A stretch of 64,000 nucleotides of DNA. Source: an uncultured Pelagibacteraceae bacterium. Lineage in GTDB: Bacteria; Pseudomonadota; Alphaproteobacteria; Pelagibacterales; Pelagibacteraceae. Of the stretch, positions 34,987-45,389 are shown in pieces. The DNA is taken from assembly GCA_902557775.1 (NCBI GenBank), contig CACEBD010000001.1, positions 332,649 to 396,648 of the forward strand, given 5' to 3'. The notes beneath the pieces are model-generated. The model searched no databases. It was given only the letters and a program-made list of their open reading frames with translations, and was not told where the DNA came from. Both the position numbers and the translations under genes were made by a program. Positions within the stretch are counted from its first letter, which is position 1. Each line of letters begins with the position of its first letter.

Positions 34987-35874
34987 ATGGAAAGTGTACC
35001 TTACGATAAGAGATCAGGAAAAATTTGGTTCAATGGTAAAACCGTTGATTGGAAGGATGCTAATATTCATATTTTAAACCATGGTTTACATTACGCCAGC
35101 TGTGTTTTTGAAGGTGAAAGAGTCTATGATGGAGAAATTTTCAAGTTAGAGGAGCATACAGAAAGATTATTTTACTCAGCAAAAAGAATGGGTATTAAAG
35201 TTCCTTATTCCCAAAAAGAAATAAATGATGCTTGTAGGAATATTGTTCATATTCAAAAAGTAAAGAGTGGTTATGTAAGACCTTTAATTTGGAGAGGAAG
35301 CGAAATGATGGCCATCTCTGCACAAAAAAATAAAATCCATGTTGCGATTGCAACTTGGGAGTGGGGATCTTATTTCGATCCAAAATTAAAACAGAATGGA
35401 ATAAAACTTAATATTTCAAGCTGGAGAAGACCTGCACCAAATACTATACCTTGGGATACTAAAGCAGCCGGTTTATATATGATTTGCACTTTATCAAAAC
35501 ATGAAGCAGAGGCAAAAGGTTTTACAGATTCATTAATGTTAGATCATGAAGGAAATATTGCAGAGGCAACAGGAGCAAATGTTTTCTTTAAAAGTCATAA
35601 TGAAGAACTTCATACTCCAATACCGGACTCATTTCTTGATGGCATTACTAGACGTGAAGTTATAAAAATTGCAAAATCTAAAGGGATTAAAATAATTGAA
35701 AGAAAAATTAAACCTGAAGAAATGAAAGAGTTTGTGGGATGTTTTTTGACAGGGACCGCTGCAGAAGTAACACCTGTTTCTCAAATTGAAGAATACAAAT
35801 TTAAAGTATGTAACTTAATTCATGATTTAAACGATGCTTATCAAAAATTAGTTAGAAAAGATACTGCTGCTTAG
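34987..35874 (+). CDS. ilvE: Branched-chain amino acid aminotransferase
   Basis: A 295-residue fold-type IV PLP enzyme that makes leucine, isoleucine and valine from their keto acids. Visible parts are 'NHGLHYASCVFEGERVYDG' near residue 31, 'RPLIWRGSEMM' near residue 98, the PLP lysine in 'WDTKAAGLYM' near residue 159, 'EATGANVFF' near residue 197 and 'FLTGTAAEVTPV' near residue 254. Its stop shares the tetranucleotide TTAG with the convergent pgsA stop. Confidence 0.95.
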   Translation: MESVPYDKRSGKIWFNGKTVDWKDANIHILNHGLHYASCVFEGERVYDGEIFKLEEHTERLFYSAKRMGIKVPYSQKEINDACRNIVHIQKVKSGYVRPLIWRGSEMMAISAQKNKIHVAIATWEWGSYFDPKLKQNGIKLNISSWRRPAPNTIPWDTKAAGLYMICTLSKHEAEAKGFTDSLMLDHEGNIAEATGANVFFKSHNEELHTPIPDSFLDGITRREVIKIAKSKGIKIIERKIKPEEMKEFVGCFLTGTAAEVTPVSQIEEYKFKVCNLIHDLNDAYQKLVRKDTAA

Positions 35875-36455
35875 TCTTTACTGTCCTCGTTTATTGCATG
35901 ATCAATACCTTTTCTAAGATAATCATAGCCCGTATATAATGTTAAAAAAGCTGATAACCACAGCAAAATAATTCCTACTGTTTGAGCATTATAATCTTGA
36001 AAATTTATAATTTTATTTCCAATATCTCCAGTAAGTAAAATTGCAATTGAAGTCATTTGAATAAAAGTTTTCATTTTGGCTAAGCTTGTTACTTGCATTA
36101 TAATTTTTCCCTTTGCTAAAAACTCTCTTAGACCAGACACTAAGATTTCTCTTGTTAAAATAATTACTGCAGCAATTACCTCATAATTTTTTATTGTTCC
36201 ATTCATTACAAGCAATATTAAAGCAGCAGCAACAAGTATTTTGTCTGCAATAGGATCTAAAAGTTCTCCCAACTTAGACTCTTCTTTAAAAAATCTTGCT
36301 AATAAACCATCTAAATAATCTGTGAAGCTTGCTAAAACAAATAAGAAGAATGGAATCAAATCTCCAAAGAAACCTGGAATAAAAAAAGTTATAACAAAAA
36401 TCGGTACAATAATTATTCGGCCAATTGTCAGTATGTTTGGTATTTTTAATTTCAT
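35871..36455 (-). CDS. pgsA: CDP-diacylglycerol-glycerol-3-phosphate 3-phosphatidyltransferase
   Basis: A 194-residue membrane enzyme of phosphatidylglycerol synthesis. The CDP-alcohol phosphotransferase motif D-x2-D-G-x2-A-R-x8-G-x3-D-x3-D is present as 'DYLDGLLARFFKEESKLGELLDPIAD' (near residue 46-72; longest exact run given in pieces: DGLLAR, GELLDPIAD). Four to five membrane helices surround it. The start codon directly follows the uvrC stop in the same frame. uvrC-pgsA is a common proteobacterial pair. Confidence 0.95.
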   Translation of the reverse strand: MKLKIPNILTIGRIIIVPIFVITFFIPGFFGDLIPFFLFVLASFTDYLDGLLARFFKEESKLGELLDPIADKILVAAALILLVMNGTIKNYEVIAAVIILTREILVSGLREFLAKGKIIMQVTSLAKMKTFIQMTSIAILLTGDIGNKIINFQDYNAQTVGIILLWLSAFLTLYTGYDYLRKGIDHAINEDSKD

Positions 36456-38294
36456 TTATTCGTGAAAATAATCATATATTTTCTTTGCTATACTGTCCTC
36501 TATTCCCTCTACTGATTTTAAATCATCAAAGCTTGCAGATTCAACAGCACGCGCAGACCCAAAATGATTTAATAAAGCTCTTTTCCTTTGTTTACCAATT
36601 CCTTGTATTTGATCTAATAAAGATTTGCTTAAGTTTTTCTTTCTTTTGGCTCTATGGGTACTTATAGCGAATCTATGAGCTTCATCTCGAAGTCTTTGTA
36701 TAAAAAATAATAATGGATCATTTCTATCTAAAATATACTCTTTACTTTTGTAATAGATTTTTTCCTCTCCAGCATTTCTTCTTTTACCCTTCGCTACAGC
36801 TAAAATTGGTAAGTCGTGTAATCCTAATTCATTAAGAACTTCTCTAGATACAGAGTACTGTCCTTTTCCGCCATCTATCATTATTAAATCTGGCAATGAC
36901 AGTGAGCCAGATTTTTCTTTAATAGCTTTTGAAAACCTTCTAAATAAAACTTCTTTCATCATCCCATAGTCATCATTTTTTACCTTTTCATTTTTAATAT
37001 TGAATTTCCTGTATCTTTTTTTCACAAAACCTTCATTACTAAAACAGATCAATGATCCAACAGAGTCAGTTCCCTGAATGTGGCTATTATCGTAAACTTC
37101 TATCAATTCTATATTATTATTAATATTAAATTTAGATGCTAATTCATCGATAAGATTATTGTTAGTATCAGATTGAACGAGTTTTTGTTTTAAAGATTGT
37201 TTTGCATTTTTCTCTGCAAGACTAGAAATACTTATCTCGTTTTTACTTTTTGCTAGCTTAATGATAATATTTTTTTTATCCTTGTTGGAGAATGTTTTTT
37301 CAATTAGTTCTTTATCTTTGACTTTACAGTTAGTTAATATAAGTCTGGGAATAGTTTTGTTTTCATAAAATTGGGATATAAAAGAGCTTATTATATCTTC
37401 TACACTGTCATCTGGATCATGTTTTGGATAAAAAGCCTGATTACCCCAGTTTTGTTTTGACCTAAAAAAAAACACTTGTACACATGTTTTTCCTGTCTCT
37501 TTATAAATGCTGATAACATCGGCTTCAGTTAAATTTGTTTGATTTATTTTCTGAGAGGTTTGTATTTGAGTTAATGCTTTTATTCTATCTCTAGCTATAG
37601 CTGCTTTCTCGTAATCCAATTCCTTACTAGCTTTTTCCATCTCTTTGGATAAGTTTTTCTGAATTCTTCTAGATTTTCCCGAAATAAAGTCAATTGCATC
37701 TGCGACTGTAGATTCATAATCTTTTTCATTTATGTGTCCAACGCACGGAGCAGAGCATCTCTTAATTTGGTATAAGATACACGGTCTCTCTCTATTTTTG
37801 AAAACAGTGTCGTCACAGACTCTCAAAAGAAAAATTTTTTGTAAAATTTTTATTGTCCAATTAGCAGAACCAATTGATGCAAATGGACCAAAATAATATC
37901 CTGTTTTTGATTTTTTCCCTCTTAACTTTGTAAGTTGAGGCCACTTATCTTTATTACCAATGTAAATATAAGGAAAAGATTTGTCATCACGCAAAAGTAT
38001 GTTGTAACGGGGTTTATGTTTTTTTATTAAATTTGCCTCTAATAGTAGAGCCTCACTTTCATTATTTGTAGTAGTAGTTTCGAGATTATGCGTAAGTGAA
38101 AGCATTCTCTCAGTTCTAATAGGAAGATTAGACTCAGTAACATAATTTTTAAGTCTATTTGGGATATTTTTAGCTTTACCAATATATAGAATTTCACCAG
38201 TGGAACTAATCATTTTATAAACACCGGGATTTTTCGGTATCAACGGTATTTTTTCTTTTATTACTTTTTTTCCTAGCTCTAAACTACTAATCAT
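36456..38294 (-). CDS. uvrC: Excinuclease ABC subunit C
   Basis: A 612-residue nuclease that makes both cuts in nucleotide excision repair. The N-terminal GIY-YIG domain shows 'NPGVYKMI' and '[17 protein letters not shown]' (about residues 22-52). A UVR segment ('[20 protein letters not shown]') lies near residue 210, the RNase H-like domain with 'DNSHIQG' and 'MIDGGKGQY' in the middle, and a C-terminal helix-hairpin-helix ('[22 protein letters not shown]'-like, near residue 560). It overlaps folB by four bases. Confidence 0.97.
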   Translation of the reverse strand: MISSLELGKKVIKEKIPLIPKNPGVYKMISSTGEILYIGKAKNIPNRLKNYVTESNLPIRTERMLSLTHNLETTTTNNESEALLLEANLIKKHKPRYNILLRDDKSFPYIYIGNKDKWPQLTKLRGKKSKTGYYFGPFASIGSANWTIKILQKIFLLRVCDDTVFKNRERPCILYQIKRCSAPCVGHINEKDYESTVADAIDFISGKSRRIQKNLSKEMEKASKELDYEKAAIARDRIKALTQIQTSQKINQTNLTEADVISIYKETGKTCVQVFFFRSKQNWGNQAFYPKHDPDDSVEDIISSFISQFYENKTIPRLILTNCKVKDKELIEKTFSNKDKKNIIIKLAKSKNEISISSLAEKNAKQSLKQKLVQSDTNNNLIDELASKFNINNNIELIEVYDNSHIQGTDSVGSLICFSNEGFVKKRYRKFNIKNEKVKNDDYGMMKEVLFRRFSKAIKEKSGSLSLPDLIMIDGGKGQYSVSREVLNELGLHDLPILAVAKGKRRNAGEEKIYYKSKEYILDRNDPLLFFIQRLRDEAHRFAISTHRAKRKKNLSKSLLDQIQGIGKQRKRALLNHFGSARAVESASFDDLKSVEGIEDSIAKKIYDYFHE

Positions 38295-38686
38295 ACTTTT
38301 GATTTTGATACCTCGATGCCAACAGACTTAGTTTTCTTTAAGATATCTAACTTTTCTATCTTAAGATAAATCTTTTTTACAAGATTATTTCTAAATATCA
38401 TGTTAAAAATATTTTCCGCTAAGTCTTCTAGTAACTCGTGATGTTTTAGATAAGCAATTTTTTCAATTTTGCTAACAATTTCCTCATAATTAAGTATAGA
38501 ATTCAAATTTTTGTTATTTGGAGACACATGTGGATTTGTCAAAATTTCAATATTAAATTTTACTCTTTGTCTCTTTTTTTTCTCAAAGTTGTGTATTCCT
38601 ATAGAAATATTTAAGATTAAATCTTTTATAATTACTTTTCTTTTATATTTAAATTTTTCTTTTTTCTTAAATTTAATTATTTTCAT
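38291..38686 (-). CDS. folB: Dihydroneopterin aldolase family protein
   Basis: A 131-residue protein of the FolB fold, which in folate synthesis cleaves dihydroneopterin. The strand '[34 protein letters not shown]' (in pieces: [14 protein letters not shown]) and '[11 protein letters not shown]' with the substrate-binding Glu pattern, then '[10 protein letters not shown]' and 'KIEKLDIL', match the family. The N-terminus is unusually lysine-rich. It lies behind a FolM-like reductase with a four-base overlap, which supports a pterin role. Confidence 0.85.
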   Translation of the reverse strand: MKIIKFKKKEKFKYKRKVIIKDLILNISIGIHNFEKKKRQRVKFNIEILTNPHVSPNNKNLNSILNYEEIVSKIEKIAYLKHHELLEDLAENIFNMIFRNNLVKKIYLKIEKLDILKKTKSVGIEVSKSKV

Positions 38687-39438
38687 TCTTTTGTATTAAT
38701 AATATCTGGTGTTTGCCATGCAAGTCTTTGCCCGCTATCAATATTAATTATCTCTCCTGTTATATTTTTATTTTCGATAAGAAACTTTACTCCATTACAT
38801 ATGTTTTCTAAATCTACTTTTTTTTTTAAGAGTGTGGATTTCCATTGCTTTTTGAAGTGTCTTTCAGATTGTCTTTTGTTTTTTAATGTTGGTCCGGGTG
38901 AAATACCATTCACTCTTATACTAGGCGCTAATTTCATGGCTGATGTTTTTGTAAAAGTCGCCAATGAAGATTTACTAAGAGTGTAAGAGAAAAAAAAAGG
39001 AGTTAATTTTTCAACTCTTTGATCAATTATATTTATGATACATCCCTCTCTGTTTTTAATTAATTTTTTAAATTTTTGAGTTAAGATCGCTGGTGATTTT
39101 AAGTTGATATTCATATGTTTTGTAAAGGATTTTTCAGAAAAATTTTCAAGGTTATCGTTTTCAAAGATAGATGCATTATTAATTAAACAATCTAAACCTT
39201 TAAGAGTTTTATAAGCTTTTTTTATTAAAGTTTCGGTTTGTTTTAAATTATTTAAATCGGCTTTAAATAAGTATGCTTCAGCCCCAAGTTCCTCTAATTC
39301 TTTTTTTAATTTTAAAGCGCTACTTTTAGATTTGTTAAAGTGGATAGCTATTTTTGTTTCAAAGCTAACTAAACTTTTAGCGATTGCAGATCCTATTCTA
39401 GTAGCTCCGCCAGTGATAATTATTTTTTTGGCTTCCAT
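38683..39438 (-). CDS. Short-chain dehydrogenase, pteridine reductase/FolM-like
   Basis: A 251-residue SDR. The cofactor loop reads '[16 protein letters not shown]' (residues 8-23); the arginine in TGxxxRIG is typical of pteridine reductases and FolM. The catalytic Tyr and Lys are in '[12 protein letters not shown]' near residue 150, and 'VNGISPGPT' follows near residue 177. Together with the adjacent folB this suggests reduction of dihydropterin or dihydromonapterin. Other SDR substrates cannot be excluded. It overlaps uvrB by 19 bases and folB by four. Confidence 0.78.
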   Translation of the reverse strand: MEAKKIIITGGATRIGSAIAKSLVSFETKIAIHFNKSKSSALKLKKELEELGAEAYLFKADLNNLKQTETLIKKAYKTLKGLDCLINNASIFENDNLENFSEKSFTKHMNINLKSPAILTQKFKKLIKNREGCIINIIDQRVEKLTPFFFSYTLSKSSLATFTKTSAMKLAPSIRVNGISPGPTLKNKRQSERHFKKQWKSTLLKKKVDLENICNGVKFLIENKNITGEIINIDSGQRLAWQTPDIINTKE

Positions 39439-41591
39439 TTTTTTATCGCTTTTCTTGGTTTTGTGCCAGGCATACCCATAGTTGATCTTCCTTTTGGATA
39501 CACCTTACTTTTCAAATTATATTGAGATATTTTAGGATTTAAAGTTATTTCAAGTTCACTAGCCTCGAGTTTTCTCATTTCATCTCTTAGTTTAGCAGCC
39601 TCTTCAAATTCTAAATTAGATGCAGCTTCCTTCATTTTTCTGTTTAAAGCTTTAAGATGTTTTTTTAAGTTACCACCTACGTTTGAACCTTCACTAATTT
39701 TAACGTAATCTTTTTCATAAACAGACTCTAAAATATCACTTATCTCTTTTTTTACTGACTCAGCAGTTATTCCATTTTTCTTATTATATTCTAATTGTTT
39801 ATTTCTCCTTCTGTCTGTTTCCTTAATTGCCTTTTCAATGCTATTCGTCACTTTGTCAGCATATAAAATTACTTTACCATCAACATTTCGCGCAGCTCTT
39901 CCAATTGTTTGAATTAAAGAAGTTTCAGATCTTAAAAATCCCTCTTTATCAGCATCTAAAATTGCTACCAAAGCACATTCTGGAATATCTAATCCCTCTC
40001 TTAACAAATTAATTCCTACAAGAATATCAAACACTCCCATTCTCAAATCTCTTATGATCTCAATTCTTTCAAGAGTATCAATATCAGAGTGCATGTATCT
40101 TACTTTAAGACCATTTTCGTGGAGGTACTCAGTAAGATCTTCAGCCATTTTTTTTGTCAGTGTTGTAGCGAGAACTCTATATCCTTTTTTTACAATCTCT
40201 TTCGCTTCATGCATAAGATCATCAACTTGAGTTTTGGCTGGTCTTATTTCAACTGGTGGGTCTATTAAACCTGTTGGCCTAATGATTTGGTCAATATATT
40301 TATTACTTGTTTGTTTTAGCTCCCAAGGTCCTGGAGTAGCAGAGACAAAAACAGTTTGTGTTCTCATTAAATCCCACTCTTCAAATTTTAAAGGTCTATT
40401 ATCCATACATGACGGGAGTCTAAACCCATATTCGGCTAAAGTACTTTTTCTTGTACGATCACCTTTATACATACCATTTAATTGAGGGACTGTTACGTGA
40501 CTTTCATCTACAAATATAATTGCATTATCTGGAAAATACTCAAACAGAGTAGGAGGTGGTTCACCAGCTTTTCTTCCTGATAAAAATCTTGAATAATTTT
40601 CTATCCCTGCACAAGTTCCGGTGGCTTCAATCATTTCTAAATCAAACTTAGTTCGTTCTCTTAATCTCTGCTCCTCTAAAAGTTTATTATTTTCTCTGTG
40701 TTTTTTTAAAGTCTCAGCTAACTCGGATTTTATTTGTTTGATTGCTTGCTCGATAGTAGGTTTAGGAGTTATATAATGACTATTAGCGTAAATTTTTATA
40801 ATTGAGTAATCATTTGTCTTATCTCCAGTAAGTGGGTCAAATTCTTCAATTTTTTCCAATTTATTTAAATTAAAACTTATTCTCCAAGCTCTATCTTCTA
40901 AGTGTGATGGAAAGATCTCTAAATTTTCTCCTCTTACCCTAAACGTCCCTCTAAAAAAATTTTGATCATTTCTTTTGTACTGTAAGTTTATAAATGCTCT
41001 TATTAAATCGTCTCGCTCGTACTCATAATTTTTCTTTAAGGTAATAGTCATTTTCGAGTATGCCTCTACAGAACCTAAACCATAAATACATGATACGCTT
41101 GCAACAATAATTACATCATCTCTTTCCAATAAAGATCTTGTTGCTGAGTGTCTCATTCGATCAATTTGCTCATTTATTGAGGCCTCTTTTTCAATGTAAG
41201 TATCAGATCTAGGAACGTATGCTTCTGGAGTGTAGTAATCGTAATATGATACAAAATATTCTACAGCATTATCTGGAAAAAAACTTTTAAATTCTCCGTA
41301 CAATTGAGCAGCTAAAGTTTTGTTTGGTGCTAGAATTAGAGCTGGTCTATTAGCCTTTTCGATAACCTTTGCCATTGTAAATGTTTTACCTGATCCCGTG
41401 ACCCCTAAAAGCACTTGTTCCTGTTTATTATCTTTTAAGTTTTTTAATATTTGCTTTATGGCATCTGGTTGGTCACCGCTAGGTTGAAAATCACTTTTGA
41501 TTTTAAAGTTAATACCTCCCTCTAACTTCTTAATTTTTTTTGAGTTATTAACTTCTAGATCAGCTAATTTTTCTTGATAAGTATTTTGCAT
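39420..41591 (-). CDS. uvrB: Excinuclease ABC subunit B
   Basis: A 723-residue helicase-like protein that verifies DNA damage and loads UvrC. Motifs: Walker A '[13 protein letters not shown]' near residue 63, the beta-hairpin '[21 protein letters not shown]' (split as [10 protein letters not shown] and [10 protein letters not shown]) near residue 116, '[12 protein letters not shown]' near residue 362, 'QTIGRAARN' near residue 565 and a C-terminal UVR domain '[16 protein letters not shown]' near residue 665. First gene of a run with folM-like, folB, uvrC and pgsA, all overlapping or abutting. Confidence 0.97.
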   Translation of the reverse strand: MQNTYQEKLADLEVNNSKKIKKLEGGINFKIKSDFQPSGDQPDAIKQILKNLKDNKQEQVLLGVTGSGKTFTMAKVIEKANRPALILAPNKTLAAQLYGEFKSFFPDNAVEYFVSYYDYYTPEAYVPRSDTYIEKEASINEQIDRMRHSATRSLLERDDVIIVASVSCIYGLGSVEAYSKMTITLKKNYEYERDDLIRAFINLQYKRNDQNFFRGTFRVRGENLEIFPSHLEDRAWRISFNLNKLEKIEEFDPLTGDKTNDYSIIKIYANSHYITPKPTIEQAIKQIKSELAETLKKHRENNKLLEEQRLRERTKFDLEMIEATGTCAGIENYSRFLSGRKAGEPPPTLFEYFPDNAIIFVDESHVTVPQLNGMYKGDRTRKSTLAEYGFRLPSCMDNRPLKFEEWDLMRTQTVFVSATPGPWELKQTSNKYIDQIIRPTGLIDPPVEIRPAKTQVDDLMHEAKEIVKKGYRVLATTLTKKMAEDLTEYLHENGLKVRYMHSDIDTLERIEIIRDLRMGVFDILVGINLLREGLDIPECALVAILDADKEGFLRSETSLIQTIGRAARNVDGKVILYADKVTNSIEKAIKETDRRRNKQLEYNKKNGITAESVKKEISDILESVYEKDYVKISEGSNVGGNLKKHLKALNRKMKEAASNLEFEEAAKLRDEMRKLEASELEITLNPKISQYNLKSKVYPKGRSTMGMPGTKPRKAIKKWKPKK

Positions 41592-41629
41592 TTTGTGTTA
41601 ATAATAAATTAATTATATTATAAATTTCA

Positions 41630-42817
41630 ATGAGCATAGTTTCCAATAGTTTAAAACGTATAAAACCGTCGCCTACAATAGCAGTTACCTCAAAAGCAAG
41701 GGAAATGAGAGCTGCTGGAAAGGATGTTATCGGTTTAGGAGCTGGGGAGCCCGATTTTGATACTCCAGACAATATTAAAGAAGCGGCAATAGAGGCGATT
41801 AGAAAAGGGGATACAAAATATACAGCAGTGGATGGAACTCCAGCTTTAAAAAAAGCTATCCAAGCAAAATTTTCTAGAGAAAATCATTTATCATATGAGC
41901 TTGATCAAATTTCCGTTGGAACTGGTGGAAAGCAAGTTTTATATAATGCTTTTATGGCAACCATTAATAAAGGTGATGAGGTCATTATTCCAGCACCTTA
42001 TTGGGTTTCTTACCCTGACATTGTTTTGTTAGCTGGGGGAAAACCTAAAATAATAAAGTGTGATGAAAAAAATAATTTTAAATTAACACCAGAAAAATTA
42101 AAAAAAGTAGTTTCAAAGAAAACAAAGTGGATAATTATAAACTCTCCGTCTAACCCTACAGGCTCTGGTTATACCAAAGATGAGATAATAGCTTTATCGA
42201 AGATTTTAATGAAATATAAAAATTTATATATTTTAAGCGATGATATTTACGAACATATTACTTATGACGGTTTTAAATTTTTTACAATTGCGCAAATCGA
42301 AAAATTAAAAAGCAGAACTTTAACTATGAATGGAGTGAGCAAATCTTACTCAATGACTGGCTGGAGAATAGGTTATGCTGCAGGTCCAAAAGAAATAATT
42401 AAAGCGATGGCTAAAATTCAATCTCAATCAACTAGTAATCCTACATCTATAAGCCAAGCAGCTGCAGTCGAAGCTTTAAACGGAACACAAGATTTTATTT
42501 CAGAAAGATCAAATTCTTTTAAAGAACGAAGAAATTTCGTTGTTGATAGTTTAAATAATATAAAAGGTATAAGCTGCTTAAGTCCTGAAGGAGCTTTTTA
42601 TGTTTTTCCAAACTGTAAAAAGCTACTAAACAAGAAAACAAAACTGAAAACCGATAAAGATTTTGTAGAGAAACTGTTAGAAAAAGCTGAGGTAGCTGTA
42701 GTTCAAGGTTCTGCCTTTGGTTTAGACGGTTACTTTAGGATATCTTACGCTACTTCAATGGAAAATTTGAAAAAAGCAATGCAAAGAATTAAAACTTTTT
42801 GTGATAGCCTTAATTAG
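41630..42817 (+). CDS. aspC: Aspartate aminotransferase (class I)
   Basis: A 395-residue fold-type I PLP enzyme. Conserved parts: 'GLGAGEPDFDTPDNI' near residue 36, 'YTAVDGTPALKKAI' near residue 64, 'INSPSNPTGSGYT' near residue 171, the PLP lysine in 'NGVSKSYSMTGWRIGYAAG' near residue 235 and 'FRISYATSMENL' near the end. This is the class I-gamma type of aspartate aminotransferase common in Alphaproteobacteria; some members also take prephenate. Convergent with trxB, overlapping it by eight bases. Confidence 0.93.
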   Translation: MSIVSNSLKRIKPSPTIAVTSKAREMRAAGKDVIGLGAGEPDFDTPDNIKEAAIEAIRKGDTKYTAVDGTPALKKAIQAKFSRENHLSYELDQISVGTGGKQVLYNAFMATINKGDEVIIPAPYWVSYPDIVLLAGGKPKIIKCDEKNNFKLTPEKLKKVVSKKTKWIIINSPSNPTGSGYTKDEIIALSKILMKYKNLYILSDDIYEHITYDGFKFFTIAQIEKLKSRTLTMNGVSKSYSMTGWRIGYAAGPKEIIKAMAKIQSQSTSNPTSISQAAAVEALNGTQDFISERSNSFKERRNFVVDSLNNIKGISCLSPEGAFYVFPNCKKLLNKKTKLKTDKDFVEKLLEKAEVAVVQGSAFGLDGYFRISYATSMENLKKAMQRIKTFCDSLN

Positions 42818-43760
42818 ACTCAGATAGATATTTTTCAGCTTCAAGTGCTGACATACAACCCATTCCAGCAGCGGTAACAGCTTGTCTAAAAATTTTATCC
42901 TTTACATCTCCTGCAGCAAAAACTCCTGGGATATTTGTTTCAGTAGAGTCAGGTTTTGTAATTAAATACCCTTCTTTGTCCATATTTAGTTGATCTTTAA
43001 ACAAAGATGTTGCTGGATCATGACCTATGGCAATAAATAAACCATCAACTTTAAGCTCTTTAACTTTATTATCTTTCACATTTTTAATTTTTAATGCATT
43101 AACAGTTTTCGGCTCTGTAGTGCCAATAACATCCTCAACTACAGTATCCCAAATAATTTCTATTTTCTTATTAGATTTTAATTTTGCTTGAAGCATTTTT
43201 TCTGCCCTAAGTTCGTTTCTCCTATGTATTAAATAAACCTTTGAAGCAAATTTAGTTAAAAACATTGCTTCTTCAACGGCCGCATTTCCCCCACCAACTA
43301 CAGCCACTTCTTTTTCTTTAAAGAAAAACCCGTCACAAGTAGCACATGCTGAAACTCCAAATCCTCTAAATTCTTGTTCAGATTTTAAATTTAACCATCT
43401 TGCTTGTGCTCCTGTTGAAATTATAAAACTATCTGCAGTGTAAACCTGACCACTATCACCTGTTGCTGTAAAAGGTTTTTTTGTTAAGTCAACTTTACTT
43501 ATATGATCTTGTATCATCTCTGTGCCCACTGCTTCAGCCTGACCTTTCATTTCATCCATTAGCCATGGCCCCTGAATCACTTTTGAGTATCCAGGGTAAT
43601 TTTCAACATCTGTAGTGGTAGTTAATTGTCCTCCGGGTTGAGAACCATGAACAAGTATTGGTTTAAGCATAGCTCTAGCCGCATAAATAGCTGCTGTATA
43701 GCCGGCAGGACCTGATCCAAGAATTAACACTTTTGTATGTTTTGTTGATTTATTATTCAT
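42810..43760 (-). CDS. trxB: Thioredoxin reductase
   Basis: A protein of 316 residues from the ATG at 43760; a GTG at 43802 would add a hydrophobic stretch foreign to the family and would cross into the divergent gene. FAD motif 'VLILGSGPAGYTAAIYAARA' is near the N-terminus, the redox-active site is 'SACATCDG', the NADPH motif is 'VAVVGGGNAAVEEAMFL', and the C-terminus holds 'GVFAAGDVKDKIFRQAVTAAG'. It reduces thioredoxin with NADPH. Confidence 0.95.
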   Translation of the reverse strand: MNNKSTKHTKVLILGSGPAGYTAAIYAARAMLKPILVHGSQPGGQLTTTTDVENYPGYSKVIQGPWLMDEMKGQAEAVGTEMIQDHISKVDLTKKPFTATGDSGQVYTADSFIISTGAQARWLNLKSEQEFRGFGVSACATCDGFFFKEKEVAVVGGGNAAVEEAMFLTKFASKVYLIHRRNELRAEKMLQAKLKSNKKIEIIWDTVVEDVIGTTEPKTVNALKIKNVKDNKVKELKVDGLFIAIGHDPATSLFKDQLNMDKEGYLITKPDSTETNIPGVFAAGDVKDKIFRQAVTAAGMGCMSALEAEKYLSESN

Positions 43761-43783
43761 TATGTAAAGGTATATAGTAACTA

Positions 43784-44737
43784 ATGTTAGAATTAAAAGC
43801 ACTTCTTTTAACGCAAGGTATGCACGGCATGGTTAGTCAAGTAGAGGGATTAGCTAAAGCTTTAGGATTAAGTTATAAACACCAAAAAATTGAATTAAAA
43901 TCTTTTTGGAATTTAATTCCTCCTAAAATAAGCCCAATATCAGAAAATTTGGTAAAAAATAAATTCGTATGTGATTGTAAAATCATTATATCTTGTGGAA
44001 GAAAAAGTGTAATACCATCAATAGCTTTAAAAAAAAGATTAGGTAATGAAATTTTCAATATTCACATACAAGATCCTAAAGTTTCTTTTGAACACTTTGA
44101 CCTAATAGTGAGTCCTGAGCATGATCGTTTAAAAGGTGAAAATATAATTAATACAACGGGCGCTATTCACTATCTAACAAAAAAAGAGATTAATGATAAT
44201 TCAAAGTATCTTGGAATTGAAAAAGATAAGAGAAAAGAATTAGTAGCATTTATTATCGGAGGACCAAACAAATATTATAATTATTCAGAAAAACAAATTC
44301 ATGAACTTTTTAACAAAGTTAAGACATTATTTACTCCAGATAAATTTAAAATTATTGTAATTCCTTCTTACAGAACACCTGAAAATATTTTAAAAATAGC
44401 ATTTAATACTTTTAGCATTAATCATCATGTTGTAAAAAATATTGATAAAAAAGCTTATCTTTCTGCACTAGCAATTTCAAATTATATTGTTGTAACGTGC
44501 GACTCCACGTCAATGATTTCAGAGGCTGCGATGACTGGAAAACCTGTTTATATTGCCATGATGAAGTCTTTTAAGCCAACTGGAAGATTTAAAAAATTTT
44601 ATTCACAATTGAAAGATTTAGGTATAACAAGAGAATTAGAAGACAGGGTTGAAAGTTGGAGTTACAATAGTTTAAATGAAGTAAACAGAATTGCTCCAAT
44701 TGTAAAAGCAAAAATGAAAAAACATGGAATTATTTAA
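43784..44737 (+). CDS. ELM1/DUF1022-family protein
   Basis: A 317-residue protein related to the mitochondrial-fission ELM1 family (DUF1022), probably with a GT-B-like glycosyltransferase fold. Family segments are 'LLTQGMHGMVSQVEGLAKALG' at the N-terminus (near residue 8), 'IISCGRKSVIPSIAL' near residue 70, 'IHIQDPKVSFEHFDLIVSPEHD' near residue 95 (in pieces IHIQDPK, DLIVSPEHD), 'IGGPNKYYNY' near residue 160 and 'VTCDSTSMISEAAMTGKPVYI' near residue 237. The bacterial function is not established. It overlaps the next gene by 14 bases. Confidence 0.78.
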   Translation: MLELKALLLTQGMHGMVSQVEGLAKALGLSYKHQKIELKSFWNLIPPKISPISENLVKNKFVCDCKIIISCGRKSVIPSIALKKRLGNEIFNIHIQDPKVSFEHFDLIVSPEHDRLKGENIINTTGAIHYLTKKEINDNSKYLGIEKDKRKELVAFIIGGPNKYYNYSEKQIHELFNKVKTLFTPDKFKIIVIPSYRTPENILKIAFNTFSINHHVVKNIDKKAYLSALAISNYIVVTCDSTSMISEAAMTGKPVYIAMMKSFKPTGRFKKFYSQLKDLGITRELEDRVESWSYNSLNEVNRIAPIVKAKMKKHGII

Positions 44738-45389
44738 ATCATTAGAAAAAAGAACTAAACTATTTAGCGATCCTTTTAAACATTTTGAAATCAACCAGCC
44801 GCTGACTCAAAATGCTATTGATGAGATATGTAGTGCGGAGATAGCTGATCCTAGAAAACAAAATTTAAATTACGATGGCACAAGAGCTCTTGATGGAGGA
44901 GAGGGAGCCTTTCGAGCTGGAATTAAAGATGGTGGTAAAGCAAAAAAACTTCGATGTTATGTTACTAAAGAAAACTCTAATCAATTTCCAAATTTAACAA
45001 AATTTATAGAAGAATTAAGATCACCTGATGTTTATAAAAAGATTGGATCATTAATTGGAAAAGATTTGAGTAATTCTTATGTAAGGCTAGAGGTAATTTG
45101 TGATAGAGAAGGTTTTTGGTTAAAGCCTCACTGCGATATTGAGGAAAAATTAATGTCATCAATAGTTTTTGTAAATTTACACAATGAGTCAGAGAATTTA
45201 GGTACTGATTTTTATGATGCAAAATTGAACAAAGTTAAAACAGTTCCTTATAAACATAATTATGGATACTTCTTTACCAGCGGACCAAACACTTGGCATG
45301 GAATGGAAAAAAAAGAGATCAAAAAAGAGAGAAGATGTATTCAAATAAATTATGTTACCTTTGAAACTGATTGGAAAGTTAAAAGCTAA
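44724..45389 (+). CDS. 2OG-Fe(II) oxygenase-like protein
   Basis: A 221-residue protein with the double-stranded beta-helix iron motif H-x-D...H: His and Asp in '[12 protein letters not shown]' near residue 135, the second His in '[11 protein letters not shown]' near residue 192 and a following Arg in '[11 protein letters not shown]' that would bind 2-oxoglutarate. It probably hydroxylates a small molecule, sugar or protein; the substrate is unknown. It is coupled to the ELM1-family gene, which suggests a shared role in an envelope or sugar modification. Its stop overlaps the carB stop by four bases (CTAA). Confidence 0.72.
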   Translation: MELFKSLEKRTKLFSDPFKHFEINQPLTQNAIDEICSAEIADPRKQNLNYDGTRALDGGEGAFRAGIKDGGKAKKLRCYVTKENSNQFPNLTKFIEELRSPDVYKKIGSLIGKDLSNSYVRLEVICDREGFWLKPHCDIEEKLMSSIVFVNLHNESENLGTDFYDAKLNKVKTVPYKHNYGYFFTSGPNTWHGMEKKEIKKERRCIQINYVTFETDWKVKS

